A stretch of 64,000 bases of DNA from positions 620,001 to 684,000 of the forward strand of contig NZ_BCQS01000003.1 in assembly GCF_001552195.1 (NCBI RefSeq). Direction: 5' to 3'. The position numbers and the translations under genes were made by a program. Positions within the stretch are counted from its first letter, which is position 1. Each line of letters starts with the position of its first letter. This stretch comes from Actinomadura latina NBRC 106108. GTDB lineage: Bacteria; Actinomycetota; Actinomycetes; Streptosporangiales; Streptosporangiaceae. The notes beneath the pieces were generated by a model. That model worked only from the letters and a program-made list of their open reading frames with translations, was not told the DNA's origin and made no database searches. Shown piece after piece: positions 10,195 to 19,137 of this stretch.

Positions 10195-11189
10195 CCGACG
10201 GACGGTGGTTCGGGGGCATGGCCGGCCAGCCATGTGGCGATCGCTCCGTGGAGCCGGGTCTTGGTGGCGTCGGGGGCGAAGGACGCGTCGACGCCGGCGC
10301 GGGCGAGGCCGGCGAGGGTGCGGTCGTCGTAGCCGAAGGCGTCGCGGACGCGGGCGTACTCGGCGGTCAGGGAGGTGTCGATCAGCGCCGGGATGTCGGT
10401 GTTGATCGTCACGATCAGGCCCGCGTCGCGGAGGCGGGGGAGGGGATGAGCGTCGAGCGACGGCGCGAAGCCCAGGGCGACGTTGGAGGATGGGCAGACT
10501 TCGAGGGGGATTCCGCGTTCGCGGACTTCGGCCACGAGGTCCGGGTCGTCCAGGATGCGGATTCCGTGGCCCAGGCGCTCGGTACGGCCGGGCCCGAGGG
10601 CCTGCCGGATGCTGGCGGGCCCTTCGCCTTCGCCCGCGTGGTGGACGACGTGGAGCCCGGCGTCGCGAGCGGCGGCGAAGACGTCGTCGAACGGGGCGCC
10701 GGGGTGGGCTTCGTCTCCCGCGAGCCCGATGGCCGCAACGCGGTCGTGGCGGCGGGCGAGGTCGAGCGTCCGCCAGGCGCGCTCGACGGACCGGCGCCGC
10801 GAGTGGTCGAGGATGACGCGGCATTCGATCCCGAACGCGTCCTGCCCGGCCTCCAGCCCCTCCAGGACGGCCCGGAGCGGCATGCCGAGGTCGCCGAGCC
10901 GCTCGCCGTGGCCGGCCGCGGTGAAGGAGACCTCGGCGTACTGGACGCCTTGGGCGGATTCGTCCTCGCAGAACTCGTAGGCGATGCGGCGGAAGTCGGC
11001 GGGGCGCCGCAGGCAGGCGCGGACGAGGTCGTTCTGCGCGAAGAAGGAGGCGAAGTCGCCGAACGTGCCCACGTCGTCGGGTACCCGGACGCCGTTGGCC
11101 GCGCCGATCTCCCGGAGCGTGGCCGACCGGACGGTGCTCTCCAGGTGGACGTGCAGATGGGCTTTGGGCAGGCTCAGCAGATCACGCAC
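10191..11189 (-). CDS. Adenosine deaminase-family enzyme
   Basis: This 332-residue metal-dependent TIM-barrel deaminase has Zn ligands HVH in LPKAHLHVHLES, the catalytic Glu in HHAGEGEG, His in RLGHGIR, and Asp in the NTDIP motif. It would deaminate adenosine or a related 6-aminopurine nucleoside in the cytoplasm. Classical adenosine deaminase has NTDDP, and the second Asp contacts the purine; here it is Ile. The substrate may therefore differ. From memory, the actinobacterial aminodeoxyfutalosine deaminase keeps both Asp residues, so I do not propose that role. Convergent neighbours overlap it by 4 nt at the 3' end. Confidence 0.82.
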   Translation of the reverse strand: MRDLLSLPKAHLHVHLESTVRSATLREIGAANGVRVPDDVGTFGDFASFFAQNDLVRACLRRPADFRRIAYEFCEDESAQGVQYAEVSFTAAGHGERLGDLGMPLRAVLEGLEAGQDAFGIECRVILDHSRRRSVERAWRTLDLARRHDRVAAIGLAGDEAHPGAPFDDVFAAARDAGLHVVHHAGEGEGPASIRQALGPGRTERLGHGIRILDDPDLVAEVRERGIPLEVCPSSNVALGFAPSLDAHPLPRLRDAGLIVTINTDIPALIDTSLTAEYARVRDAFGYDDRTLAGLARAGVDASFAPDATKTRLHGAIATWLAGHAPEPPSVG

Positions 11190-11281
11190 GCCCGTACGCT
11201 ACCTCTCCGGCGCCTGAAGGGTTGAGGGCGGCGCGTACGACCACGCCCGCCATCGGGTGGCGTGCGACGTATCCTTCGTCC

Positions 11282-11992
11282 GTGGAACTGCGCTTCGAGA
11301 CGCGCCGGTCCGACTCGCCCTGGGTCGACGCCGTCTGGACCTGCACGAGCGAGCAGGTCACGGAGATGACGTCCGTCGCAGGGGTGCGCTGGGGCCTGGT
11401 GTTCTGGCAGCAGGACGGCCAGGCGTACACGAGCGTCACCGGCCCCGAGACCCGGACCGGCACGGCGCCGGTGCCGGAGGGCGCGACCTTCACGGGCATC
11501 GATTTCGCCGTGGGCACCTCGTTGCGAGCCGTGCCCACGCCCGCGCTGGTGGACGCGGGCATCGAGCTCCCCGACACCACGCGCCGGACGTTCCGGCTGG
11601 ACGGCGCGCGCTGGGAGACTCCTGGCCCCGACGACGCCGAGGCCCTGGTCGAGCGTCTCGTCCGGGCCGGGATCGTGGTCGGTGACCCGCTCGTCGCCGA
11701 GGTGCTGCGGGGGCGCCGCCCGGACGTCTCGGGGCGCACGGTCGAACGCCGGTTCCGCGCCGCGACCGGGCTGACCCGGGGCGCCGTCCGGCAGATCGAG
11801 CGGGCCCGCACGGCGGCGGGACTGCTGGCGGCCGGCGAAACTGCCGCCGACGTCGTCGCCAAGCTCGGCTATTTCGACGAGCCGCACCTGGCCCGGGCGC
11901 TGCGCTCCTATGTCGGACGGACCGCCGGGCAGCTGCGCGAGGGCGCCGGCGGCGCGATCGGTCTCGACCTGGATCAGCGCTTCACGTCGTAG
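11282..11992 (+). CDS. AraC-type transcriptional regulator
   Basis: The 236-residue protein has an N-terminal sensor-like domain (residues ~1-95) of the type found in AraC proteins of unknown ligand. The C-terminal AraC HTH region (~140-225) reads VSGRTVERRFRAATGLTRGAVRQIERARTAA split by the usual turn, then AADVVAKLGYFDEPHLARALRSYVGRT. I chose the GTG at 11282 because TATCCT (11270-11275) sits 6 nt upstream, making a leaderless promoter; a longer frame begins at 11222. It converges with and overlaps the reductase gene by 19 bp, and that neighbour is a candidate target. Confidence 0.8.
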   Translation: MELRFETRRSDSPWVDAVWTCTSEQVTEMTSVAGVRWGLVFWQQDGQAYTSVTGPETRTGTAPVPEGATFTGIDFAVGTSLRAVPTPALVDAGIELPDTTRRTFRLDGARWETPGPDDAEALVERLVRAGIVVGDPLVAEVLRGRRPDVSGRTVERRFRAATGLTRGAVRQIERARTAAGLLAAGETAADVVAKLGYFDEPHLARALRSYVGRTAGQLREGAGGAIGLDLDQRFTS

Positions 11993-12552
11993 ACCAGCTT
12001 CAGGATCCCGTTCGGGTAGCTCTCCGACTCCTGGAGCGTCAGCATGTACTTGTCGCGGTCGGCCCGCCCGAACAGGCTCTTCCCGGCTCCGAGCAGGACG
12101 GGGAAGACGAGCAGGTTGTACCGGTCGATCAGGCCCGCGTCCGACAGCCTCCGGGCCAGTTCCGCGCTCCCGTGGATGAGGATCGCGCCGCCCTCGCCCT
12201 CCTTGAGCGCGGCGACGTCCTCGGTCGAGCGCAGGATCGTCGTCGGCCCCCACCCGTCGACAAGGGCGTCCTCGGACAGCGTGGTCGACACCACGTACTT
12301 GGGCAGCTCCTTGTAGTCGGCGTGGTCCTCCGAGCCGGGCCAGACCGGCGCGAACGCCTCATAGCTGCGGCGGCCGAACATCAGCGCCGTCGTGTAGGCG
12401 AGTTCCTCGCCCTTGAGCGACCAGGCTTCCGGGACGAACTCGAGGTCCTTGAACACCCAGCCGCCGGCGCGGTGCTCCTCTCCCGGCCCGCCGCCGGGCG
12501 AGTCCACGACGCCGTCGAGGGACATGAAACCGGTGTAGACCAGGTCACGCAT
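11974..12552 (-). CDS. Dihydrofolate reductase-like (RibD C-terminal) protein
   Basis: This 192-residue protein of the RibD_C/DHFR-like fold has the family marks LVYTGFMSLDGVVDSP at the start, MFGRRSYEAF, KYVVSTTL, GAILIHGSAELARRL and LLVFPVLLGAGKSLF. Such proteins bind NADPH and reduce pterin or flavin-pathway substrates; many stand-alone copies have no proven substrate. The ATG follows GAGGAG at normal distance. It is transcribed toward the AraC-type gene and overlaps its end. Confidence 0.85.
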   Translation of the reverse strand: MRDLVYTGFMSLDGVVDSPGGGPGEEHRAGGWVFKDLEFVPEAWSLKGEELAYTTALMFGRRSYEAFAPVWPGSEDHADYKELPKYVVSTTLSEDALVDGWGPTTILRSTEDVAALKEGEGGAILIHGSAELARRLSDAGLIDRYNLLVFPVLLGAGKSLFGRADRDKYMLTLQESESYPNGILKLVYDVKR

Positions 12553-12759
12553 AGCGCTTTCTCCTCATGATCAGGCGAACTCTTCACTTCACGCTAGACC
12601 GCGGGTGCGGGGCCGTCTTGGACGGAAACGACAGCGGGTCGACCAAGCCAGGCGAGGTCAGGGAGCTACGCGGGAGGGATTCCGATCACTGGATCGCGCC
12701 CGGCGGAGAGGGGCGGCCGTGCCCGGTGCGTCGCCGTCGGCTTGCGGGGGTGCGGCCGC

Positions 12760-13638
12760 TCAGGCGGGGAGGGCGTAGTGGCCGTTGTCCAGGGGGTCGA
12801 CCAGGCCGTCGGCGATGAGGGCGTCCAGGGCGCGTTCGCGTTGGACGGCGTCCGACCAGACGATGTCGAGGGCGGGTTTCGGGACCGGTCCCTCGGCGTC
12901 CCGCAGGACGGCCAGGAGGCGGCCGCGGCACTGGCGGTCGGTGCCCGCGTACGTCTGGCCCCGGCGCGGCGGCCCGTCGTAGGCGGGCCGGCCGGCCAGC
13001 TGCCAGGCGCAGCTGCCGAGCACCGGGCAGTCGGCGCAGCGGGGTGTGCGGGCGGTGCAGACCAGCGCGCCCAGTTCCATGACGGCGACGGCCCAGCGGG
13101 CGGCGGTCGGGGGATCGACCGGCAGGAGGCTCTCCGCGAGCGCCACCTCGGCCTTGGTCTGCGACTTCGGCGGGTACTCGACGCCGGACACCAGCCGGGC
13201 CAGGACGCGCCGGACGTTGGTGTCGAGGACGGCGTGCCGCTGCCGGAACGCGAAGCTCGCGACGGCCGCGGCCGTGTAGGCGCCGATGCCCGGCAGGGCC
13301 AGCAGCTCCTCGTGGGCGGACGGCACGTCGCCGCCGTGCCGTTCGGTGATCGCGCGGGCGCTCGCGTGCAGGCGCAGCGCGCGGCGCGGGTAGCCGAGCC
13401 GTCCCCACGCCCGGACGGCCTCGCCGGGCGGTTCGGCGGCCAGCGCGGCGGGCGTGGCCCAGCGCGCCATCCAGGCGTCCCAGACGGGCAGGACGCGGAC
13501 GACCGGCGTCTGCTGGAGCATGATCTCGCTGACGAGGACGCCCCACGGGGTCGCGTCCGGCGCCCGCCACGGCAGCTCCCGGGCGTTCGTCTCGTACCAG
13601 CCGAGGATCGGGGCGGTGTAGGCGGAGTTCAGGTTCAT
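12760..13638 (-). CDS. mutY: A/G-specific adenine glycosylase MutY
   Basis: This 292-residue base-excision repair enzyme removes adenine paired with 8-oxoguanine. It shows LPWR near the start, the catalytic Glu in EIMLQQTPV, the helix-hairpin-helix LPGIGAYTAAAV, the catalytic Asp in VLDTNVRR, and a [4Fe-4S] loop with C-x6-C-x2-C-x5-C spacing (VCTARTPRCADCPVLGSC). It is shorter than E. coli MutY because the C-terminal NUDIX-like domain is reduced, as in many actinobacteria. The ATG at 13638 gives the usual start MNLNSAYTAPILGWY. It lies close to disA and radA, a known actinobacterial grouping. Confidence 0.93.
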   Translation of the reverse strand: MNLNSAYTAPILGWYETNARELPWRAPDATPWGVLVSEIMLQQTPVVRVLPVWDAWMARWATPAALAAEPPGEAVRAWGRLGYPRRALRLHASARAITERHGGDVPSAHEELLALPGIGAYTAAAVASFAFRQRHAVLDTNVRRVLARLVSGVEYPPKSQTKAEVALAESLLPVDPPTAARWAVAVMELGALVCTARTPRCADCPVLGSCAWQLAGRPAYDGPPRRGQTYAGTDRQCRGRLLAVLRDAEGPVPKPALDIVWSDAVQRERALDALIADGLVDPLDNGHYALPA

Positions 13639-13707
13639 GGTGCGCCGCCATTGTGGCACGCGGCGGGTCGCCCCCTCTCTCCGGTTCGGTGAATGCATAC
13701 TGACCGT

Positions 13708-14322
13708 ATGGGTCCGAATACTGGACGTGACTCGGACGGTTCTGGGCTGGACCAGTACTGGCGGCGCCGCGCGTTGGCCCTGGCCGGATTGCTCGGCGCC
13801 GTCGGCCTGCTGGCCTGGGCGTGCGCCGGTACGGGAGAGGGCGAGCCGGTGCGGGACGCGAAGGCGGCCGAGAGCGCCAGCCCGCCGCCCCCGCCCACCG
13901 CGATGCCGACGGTCACGGTCACCACGACGGCCACGCCCGAGCCGGCCCCGGCGGACGACGGCGGTCCCTGCGACGCCGATGACCTCGTCGTGAACATGTC
14001 CGCCGCCGGCGACACCTACAGGGGCTCGGAACGGCCGGAGTTCCGGATCACGGTCGTCAACACCGGCCGCGGCACCTGCAGGTTCGACACGGGGACGCTG
14101 GACGTCCGCATCACGTCCGGCTCGGACCGCATCTGGTCGTCCGCCGACTGCCGCCATGGTGACGCGCCCAAGGAGACCCTCCGCCGCGGCATTCCCTACG
14201 TCGACACCGTCACCTGGGACCGCGAGCGCGGCTGCAAGGGCAGGACGCGGGCCCGCCCCGGCACCTACGTGGCCGACCTGAAGGACACGAAGGTCAAGAA
14301 GCTGATCTTCCGCCTGCGCTGA
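13708..14322 (+). CDS. Membrane-anchored extracytoplasmic protein of unknown function
   Basis: In this 204-residue protein a short basic cytoplasmic N-terminus precedes one hydrophobic segment (residues ~23-43, ALAGLLGAVGLLAWACAG). A Pro/Thr-rich linker and a ~110-residue outer domain with four Cys (PCDADDL, GTCRFD, SADCRH, RGCKGR) follow, probably a beta-sandwich with two disulfides. The Ala-Cys near the membrane segment might be a lipobox, but it is late and a simple anchor is equally possible. CATACT ends 6 nt before the ATG at 13708, favouring a leaderless start there over the ATG at 13693. I do not recognise a function. Confidence 0.65.
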   Translation: MGPNTGRDSDGSGLDQYWRRRALALAGLLGAVGLLAWACAGTGEGEPVRDAKAAESASPPPPPTAMPTVTVTTTATPEPAPADDGGPCDADDLVVNMSAAGDTYRGSERPEFRITVVNTGRGTCRFDTGTLDVRITSGSDRIWSSADCRHGDAPKETLRRGIPYVDTVTWDRERGCKGRTRARPGTYVADLKDTKVKKLIFRLR

Positions 14323-14397
14323 CCGCACAGGCCCGTCCCGCCGGCCCTGCTGGGATGCCGCCGGCACTGGTGACCGCTGCCACGGGTGCGCGCGTGG

Positions 14398-15480
14398 TCA
14401 GACGTAGCGTTCCAGGATCGAGGATTCGGCGAGGCGGGAGAGGCCCTCGCGGACGCTGCGGGCGCGGGATTCGCCGACGCCGCCGACGGCCTGGAGGTCG
14501 TCGATGCTGGCGGCGAGGAGTTTCTGCAGGCCCCCGAAGTGCTCGACGAGGCGTTCGACGACCATGCCCGGCAGCCGCGGGACCTTCGCGAGGAGGCGGA
14601 ACCCCTTGGGGCTGACCGGCAGGTCGAGGGCGTCCGGGCCGGCGAAGCCCATCACCTCGGCGACCGTCGACAGGTCGAGCAGCTCGTTGGCGGAGAGGGT
14701 GTCGAGGGACGACAGGATCGCGGCGACGCCGCGGGCGCGGGTGTCGTCGGACGGGTAGTCGCGGACGATCAGCTCGCGGTCGGCGTCGACGCCGGAGACG
14801 AGCTCGTCCAGCTGGAGGGAGAGCAGCCGGCCGTCGGTGCCGAGCTCGACGACGTAGCCCTCGATCTCGTCGGCGATGCGGCGCACCATTTCGAGGCGCT
14901 GGACGACGGCGCTGACGTCGCGGACGGTGACGAGGTCCTCGATCTCCAGCGCCGAGAGGGTGCCGGACACCTCGTCCAGCCGCAGCTTGTAGCGTTCGAG
15001 CGTGGCCAGGGCCTGGTTGGCCTTGGACAGGATGGCCGCCGAGTCTTCGAGGACGTAGCGGATCCCGTCGAGGTACAGCGCGATGATGTGCATCGACTGG
15101 CTGACCGAGATGACCGGGTAGACGGTCTGGCGGGCGACGCGCTCCGCGGTGCGGTGGCGCGTCCCCGACTCCTCGGTGGGGATGGTCGAGTCGGGCACGA
15201 GGTGGACGGCGGCGCGGACGATGCGGCTGTGGCTGTCGTCGAGGACGATGGCGCCGTCCATCTTGGCGAGCTCGCGGAGCCGGGTCGCGGAGAACTCGAC
15301 GTCGAGCTCGAAGCCGCCCGAGCACAGTTCCTCGACGGTCTTGTCGTAGCCGAGCACGATCAGGCCGCCGGTGTGGCCCCGCAGGATCCGCTCGAGTCCG
15401 TCGCGGATCTGGGTGCCCGGGGCCACCGCTGCCAATGTGGCACGGCGTCGCTCGTCATAACCCTTGTCGTGTGATGGCAC
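14398..15480 (-). CDS. disA: DNA integrity scanning diadenylate cyclase DisA
   Basis: This 360-residue protein makes c-di-AMP from two ATP and senses branched DNA. Residues ~10-145 form the DAC domain with DGAIVLDD and the RHRTAER motif that bind ATP. A helical linker follows. The C-terminal helix-hairpin-helix domain (~300-360) contains [23 protein letters not shown] in separate turns. Start and length match the actinobacterial family. It lies downstream of radA on the same strand with a 113-nt gap, and RadA is known to modulate DisA. Its product is the ligand of the riboswitch at 2282-2460. Confidence 0.96.
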   Translation of the reverse strand: MPSHDKGYDERRRATLAAVAPGTQIRDGLERILRGHTGGLIVLGYDKTVEELCSGGFELDVEFSATRLRELAKMDGAIVLDDSHSRIVRAAVHLVPDSTIPTEESGTRHRTAERVARQTVYPVISVSQSMHIIALYLDGIRYVLEDSAAILSKANQALATLERYKLRLDEVSGTLSALEIEDLVTVRDVSAVVQRLEMVRRIADEIEGYVVELGTDGRLLSLQLDELVSGVDADRELIVRDYPSDDTRARGVAAILSSLDTLSANELLDLSTVAEVMGFAGPDALDLPVSPKGFRLLAKVPRLPGMVVERLVEHFGGLQKLLAASIDDLQAVGGVGESRARSVREGLSRLAESSILERYV

Positions 15481-15593
15481 CTGACCCCCGGAGGTCGCTG
15501 GACGGCGTCAGTTTACCGAGGCGGGCCGCGCCCTGGTTCCTCCGCAGGTCGCAAGACCGAGTTGTGTGCAGTAATACTCTGGCGTGACTCCCG

Positions 15594-17015
15594 TCAGGGC
15601 GCCGTAAACGCGACCTGGAGGGCCTGCTGCAGGCTGTCCACCTCCATCACCTTCATGCCCTCGTAGCTGCTGAGCTGCGGATCCGCGCGTTTGAGCGGCG
15701 ATCCGTCGGCGAGTTCGAGGGAGCCGCGGGGGACGATGGCGTGCTTGAAGCCGAGCCGCGCCGCCTCGCCGAGCCGCCGCTGGACGCCGGGCACGACGCG
15801 GACCTCCCCGGCGAGCCCGACCTCGCCGAGCGCGATGAGGCTGTTGGACAGGGCCTGCTCGACCGTGGAGCCCGCCACGGCCAGGGCGAGGGCCAGGTCG
15901 ACGGACGTCTCGCTGAGCCGCACCCCGCCGACCGTCGAGACGTACACGTCCTGCTCGTGCATGGAGATCTTGCAGCGCTGCGCGAGGACGGCGAGGACCA
16001 TGGCGACCCGGGACGTGTCGAGCCCGGACGTGGCCCGGCGCGGCGCGGGCAGATGCGATTTCGCGACGAGTGACTGGACCTCGGCGACGAGCGGGCGGCG
16101 TCCCTCCAGCGTGACCGTCACGCACGTGCCGGGGACGGCCTCCTCGCGGCGGGTGAGGAACAGGCCGCTCGGGTCCGGCAGCCCGACGATGCCCACCTCC
16201 GAGAGGTCGAAGCAGCCCAGTTCGTCGGTCGGCCCGTACCGGTTCTTCACCGCGCGGATCATGCGGAGCCGCGAGTGCCGGTCGCCCTCGAAGTACAGGA
16301 CGACGTCGACCAGGTGTTCCAGCAGCCGCGGCCCGGCGATCGCGCCCTCCTTGGTGACGTGGCCGACCAGCACGACGGTGATCCCGCGCTCCTTGGCGAC
16401 CCTGATCAGGTTGGCGGCGACCTCGCGGATCTGCGTGACGCCGCCGGGCGCGCCGTCCACCTCGGACGTCCCGACCGTCTGGATGGAGTCGACGACGAGC
16501 AGCGACGGCTCCACGGAGTCGATGTGCCCGAGGATCGCCGACAGCTCGGTCTCCGCCGCCAGATACAGGTGGTCGGTGATCGCCCCGACCCGGTCGGCGC
16601 GCAGCCGCACCTGCTCGGCCGACTCCTCACCTGTCACATAGAGGACGTTCTTCCCGCCGTCCCCGGCCGCGGTCGAGGCGAGCGCGGCGACCTCCAGCAG
16701 CAGCGTCGACTTGCCGATGCCCGGCTCCCCGGCCAGCAGCAGGACGGCCCCGGGCACGATGCCGCCGCCGAGCACCCGGTCCAGCTCGTCCAGGCCCGTG
16801 GGCCGCGTGCGCGCCGACCGGACGTCCACCTGCCCGATCGGGCGCGCCGGCGCGCTGACCGGCCCGGCGGACACGACCCGCGCGGGGGTGGCGGAGGTTC
16901 CCTCGGTGACCGTCCCCCACGTCTGGCACTCGCCGCAGCGCCCCACCCACTTGGACGTCTGCCACCCGCACTCCGAGCACCGATAGGCCGCCTTGGCCGT
17001 CTTAGCCTTCGCCAT
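15594..17015 (-). CDS. radA: DNA repair protein RadA
   Basis: This 473-residue RecA-like branch-migration ATPase has an N-terminal C4 zinc finger (CSEC...CGEC), Walker A GEPGIGKST, Walker B LLVVDSIQT, the RadA-specific KNRYG motif and a C-terminal Lon-like domain (~290-473, with DLALALAVAGS and the PRGSLE region). It processes recombination intermediates. I chose the ATG at 17015 because the zinc finger then begins near residue 12, as in the family; the longer frame to 17102 is unlikely. disA follows on the same strand, so a radA-disA transcript is likely. Confidence 0.95.
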   Translation of the reverse strand: MAKAKTAKAAYRCSECGWQTSKWVGRCGECQTWGTVTEGTSATPARVVSAGPVSAPARPIGQVDVRSARTRPTGLDELDRVLGGGIVPGAVLLLAGEPGIGKSTLLLEVAALASTAAGDGGKNVLYVTGEESAEQVRLRADRVGAITDHLYLAAETELSAILGHIDSVEPSLLVVDSIQTVGTSEVDGAPGGVTQIREVAANLIRVAKERGITVVLVGHVTKEGAIAGPRLLEHLVDVVLYFEGDRHSRLRMIRAVKNRYGPTDELGCFDLSEVGIVGLPDPSGLFLTRREEAVPGTCVTVTLEGRRPLVAEVQSLVAKSHLPAPRRATSGLDTSRVAMVLAVLAQRCKISMHEQDVYVSTVGGVRLSETSVDLALALAVAGSTVEQALSNSLIALGEVGLAGEVRVVPGVQRRLGEAARLGFKHAIVPRGSLELADGSPLKRADPQLSSYEGMKVMEVDSLQQALQVAFTAP

Positions 17016-17051
17016 GCGCGGCAGCCTAGAGCCCGGCACCGACAGCGTCCG

Positions 17052-17193
17052 CCCAGGGGGACGCCCCGCTGGAACCCCCGTCACGACGCAGGCGATCCTC
17101 ACGCCGCTGTTGCGGCCTCTGTGCCTGTGCGGTTCGTGCGGCGTCGCTGCGGTCGCCTGCGTCGCCGGGCATGCCCGTGGTGTACCGGCTCAG
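17052..17193. repeat. Intergenic palindromic repeat, copy 1
   Basis: The stretch begins CCCAGGGGGACGCCCC and continues GCTGGAACCCCCGTCACGAC, with a related ending GGGCATGCCCGTGG then TGTACCGGCTCAG at 17167-17193. A similar element lies after hemB (54032-54116). The G-run/C-run pair could form a terminator hairpin between the hydrolase 3' end and the radA 5' end. Confidence 0.5.
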
Positions 17194-17205
17194 GGGGCCC
17201 CTGGG

Positions 17206-18264
17206 TCAACAGTCCTTGCGGGCTCGTTCGATCAGGTCGCCGAGGTGGTCGGAGACGGCGCCGGGGCGTTCGAGCATGGCCATGTGGCCGGCCGACGGGA
17301 CGACCTCCAGGCGCGCGGACGGGACACAGGAGGCGATCTTGAGGCTGTGCTCGACGGGGGTGAGCACGTCGTTCTCGCCGCCGAGGACGAGCGTGTCGGC
17401 GCCGGCGAGGGAGGCGCAGTCGCTGATGACGTCCGTCGTGATCATCGAGCGGAAGTAGTCGACGAACGCGTCCATGCGGGTCTCGGTCATCATCTGCTCG
17501 GCGAAGGCGATCGCGGCGGGGCTCGCTTCGGGGCCGAAGGCGACCAGGTCCTCGATGAGGGTGGCGGCGTCGCGGCCGAGGTGGCGGACCCTCTCGATGG
17601 CGCCGGAGCCGGTGCCGAGCGCGGCGAGGGCGCGGGGCAGGACGCGGTGGGTGGTGCGCGCGACGAGGGCGGGCATGCCGAGGGTGACCTCGCCGAGAGC
17701 GCCGGACGACGTGCACAGCAGGCAGGTCGCGAGGACCCTGCGGCCGACCAGGCCGGGGTTCTCGTCGCAGTACCGCATGATCGTCATGCCGCCCATGGAG
17801 TGGCCGACGAGGACGACGGGCGTGCCGGCGGGGACGGTGGCCTCGATGACGGCGCCGAGGTCGGCGGCCAGGCGCGGGATGGAGTAGCCGTCGCGGGCGC
17901 CGCCGTCGGAGCGGCCGTGGCCGCGGTGGTCCCAGAAGACCAGCCGGCCGAGGCCGCGCAGGGCCTTGCGCTGGAAGTGCCAGGAGTCCTGGGTGAGCGT
18001 CCAGCCGTGGGAGAACACGACGGCGAGGTCGGTGCGGTCGTCGCCGTCGATCTCGGCGTACAGGCGGGTGCCGTCGTCGGCGCGGACGGGGACGGGACGG
18101 CCGCGCAGGGAGCCGAACGGCTCACCGGCGAACGGGTCGGGGCGCAACTGGAGGCGGCGCATGGCGCGGCGCTGGGCGACCAGCCCGGCCCCGGCGCCGG
18201 CCGCGCCGACGGCGGTGGCGGCGGCGAGGCCGCCGAGCGCTCTTCCAGCAGTGACACGGCCCAT
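17206..18264 (-). CDS. Alpha/beta hydrolase
   Basis: The 352-residue protein has a hydrophobic N-terminal segment (residues ~5-30, Ala/Gly-rich), suggesting membrane anchoring or export. A classical alpha/beta hydrolase domain follows, with FSHGWTLTQDSW (oxyanion-hole region), FWDHRGHGRSDGG, nucleophile Ser in GHSMGGM, Asp in LGGENDVLTPVEH and His in SAGHMAML. The substrate is unknown; esterase or lipase activity is the general expectation. The ATG at 18264 follows a perfect AGGAGG, which settles the start against an in-frame ATG 24 nt upstream. It sits 28 nt after the methyltransferase gene and is probably co-transcribed with it. Confidence 0.85.
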   Translation of the reverse strand: MGRVTAGRALGGLAAATAVGAAGAGAGLVAQRRAMRRLQLRPDPFAGEPFGSLRGRPVPVRADDGTRLYAEIDGDDRTDLAVVFSHGWTLTQDSWHFQRKALRGLGRLVFWDHRGHGRSDGGARDGYSIPRLAADLGAVIEATVPAGTPVVLVGHSMGGMTIMRYCDENPGLVGRRVLATCLLCTSSGALGEVTLGMPALVARTTHRVLPRALAALGTGSGAIERVRHLGRDAATLIEDLVAFGPEASPAAIAFAEQMMTETRMDAFVDYFRSMITTDVISDCASLAGADTLVLGGENDVLTPVEHSLKIASCVPSARLEVVPSAGHMAMLERPGAVSDHLGDLIERARKDC

Positions 18265-18292
18265 GTCCGTACCTCCTGAACGACCCAACTAG

Positions 18293-18997
18293 TCAGTAAC
18301 TCAGGCAACGCCACCACAAATTAACGGCATAGTCCACCTCAAGTCCGGGGTGCTCGCGCAGGCAGGCGTCCGCGAGGCCGGGCGGGAACTCGATCCGCAG
18401 GACGGCGGCGAGGTCGTCCCGGTTCTGGAACGACCACCGGATCGTGAGGGGCTCGCGGGAGAAGCCGCGCCGCGTCCAGAACCGCTCGACGGCCGCCGGG
18501 TCGTATTTCGGCAGGGCGCGCCGGAACCAGCGGCCGAACGTGGAGCGGGTGGCGTCGTTGTCGATGATGAAGATCGCTCCGCCGCGCCGGACGACCCGGT
18601 CCAGTTCACGCAGGCCCGGTTCGCAGCCCGGCCCGAAGAAGTACGCCCACCGGGCGTGGGCGACGTCGACCGAGGCGTCCGGAAGCGGCAGGGCCTGGGC
18701 CGCGCCGGCACGGACGGTGACGTTGGGGAGGTCGCGGGTCCGGCGGGCGGCGGCGGAGGCGAGGCCCGCGTGCGGCTCGACGCCGATCACGCGGCGGGCG
18801 CCGGCGGCGAAGAAGGGCAGGTGGAAGCCGGTGCCGCAGCCGACGTCCAGGACGTCCGCGCCGTCCCATGGGCGGATGGCGCGCATCGCGCCGGCGAGCA
18901 CGCCGTCGGGGTCGACGGCGCGGTTCTCCAGTTCGTAGACCTGCGGGGAGTTCCAGATGTTGGGGCTCGGCACGGCGCCCGGCGCGATATCGGCCAC
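18293..18997 (-). CDS. Class I SAM-dependent methyltransferase
   Basis: This ~234-residue methyltransferase has motif I VLDVGCGTGFHLPFF, the acidic residue of strand 2 in VIGVEPHAG, motif II around AQALPLPDASVDVAHARWAYF split by a loop, and RVVRRGGAIFIIDND. It belongs to the UbiE/Methyltransf_11 group; the acceptor is unknown. The start is uncertain. A GTG at 18997 with TACTCT 8 nt upstream would be leaderless, and an ATG at 19033 is the alternative. Both leave the SAM-binding core intact. The alpha/beta hydrolase follows it directly. Confidence 0.78.
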   Translation of the reverse strand: MADIAPGAVPSPNIWNSPQVYELENRAVDPDGVLAGAMRAIRPWDGADVLDVGCGTGFHLPFFAAGARRVIGVEPHAGLASAAARRTRDLPNVTVRAGAAQALPLPDASVDVAHARWAYFFGPGCEPGLRELDRVVRRGGAIFIIDNDATRSTFGRWFRRALPKYDPAAVERFWTRRGFSREPLTIRWSFQNRDDLAAVLRIEFPPGLADACLREHPGLEVDYAVNLWWRCLSY

Positions 18998-19137
18998 GGC
19001 GACCGAGAGTAGCGGCCTCCGGGGGCAGAGCAATCAGGATCACTCCGGGCGGTTGTTTCATCACCGCCGCCGCCGCATAGGCTTTACCGTGCGAACCCGA
19101 TGACCATCGTCGAGCGATCATTCCTGGCGAGGAAGCC

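Noticed and set aside
12567..12818. Short plus-strand frame between the reductase and mutY
   Set aside because: Arg/Gly-rich, no ribosome site, and it overlaps the end of mutY.
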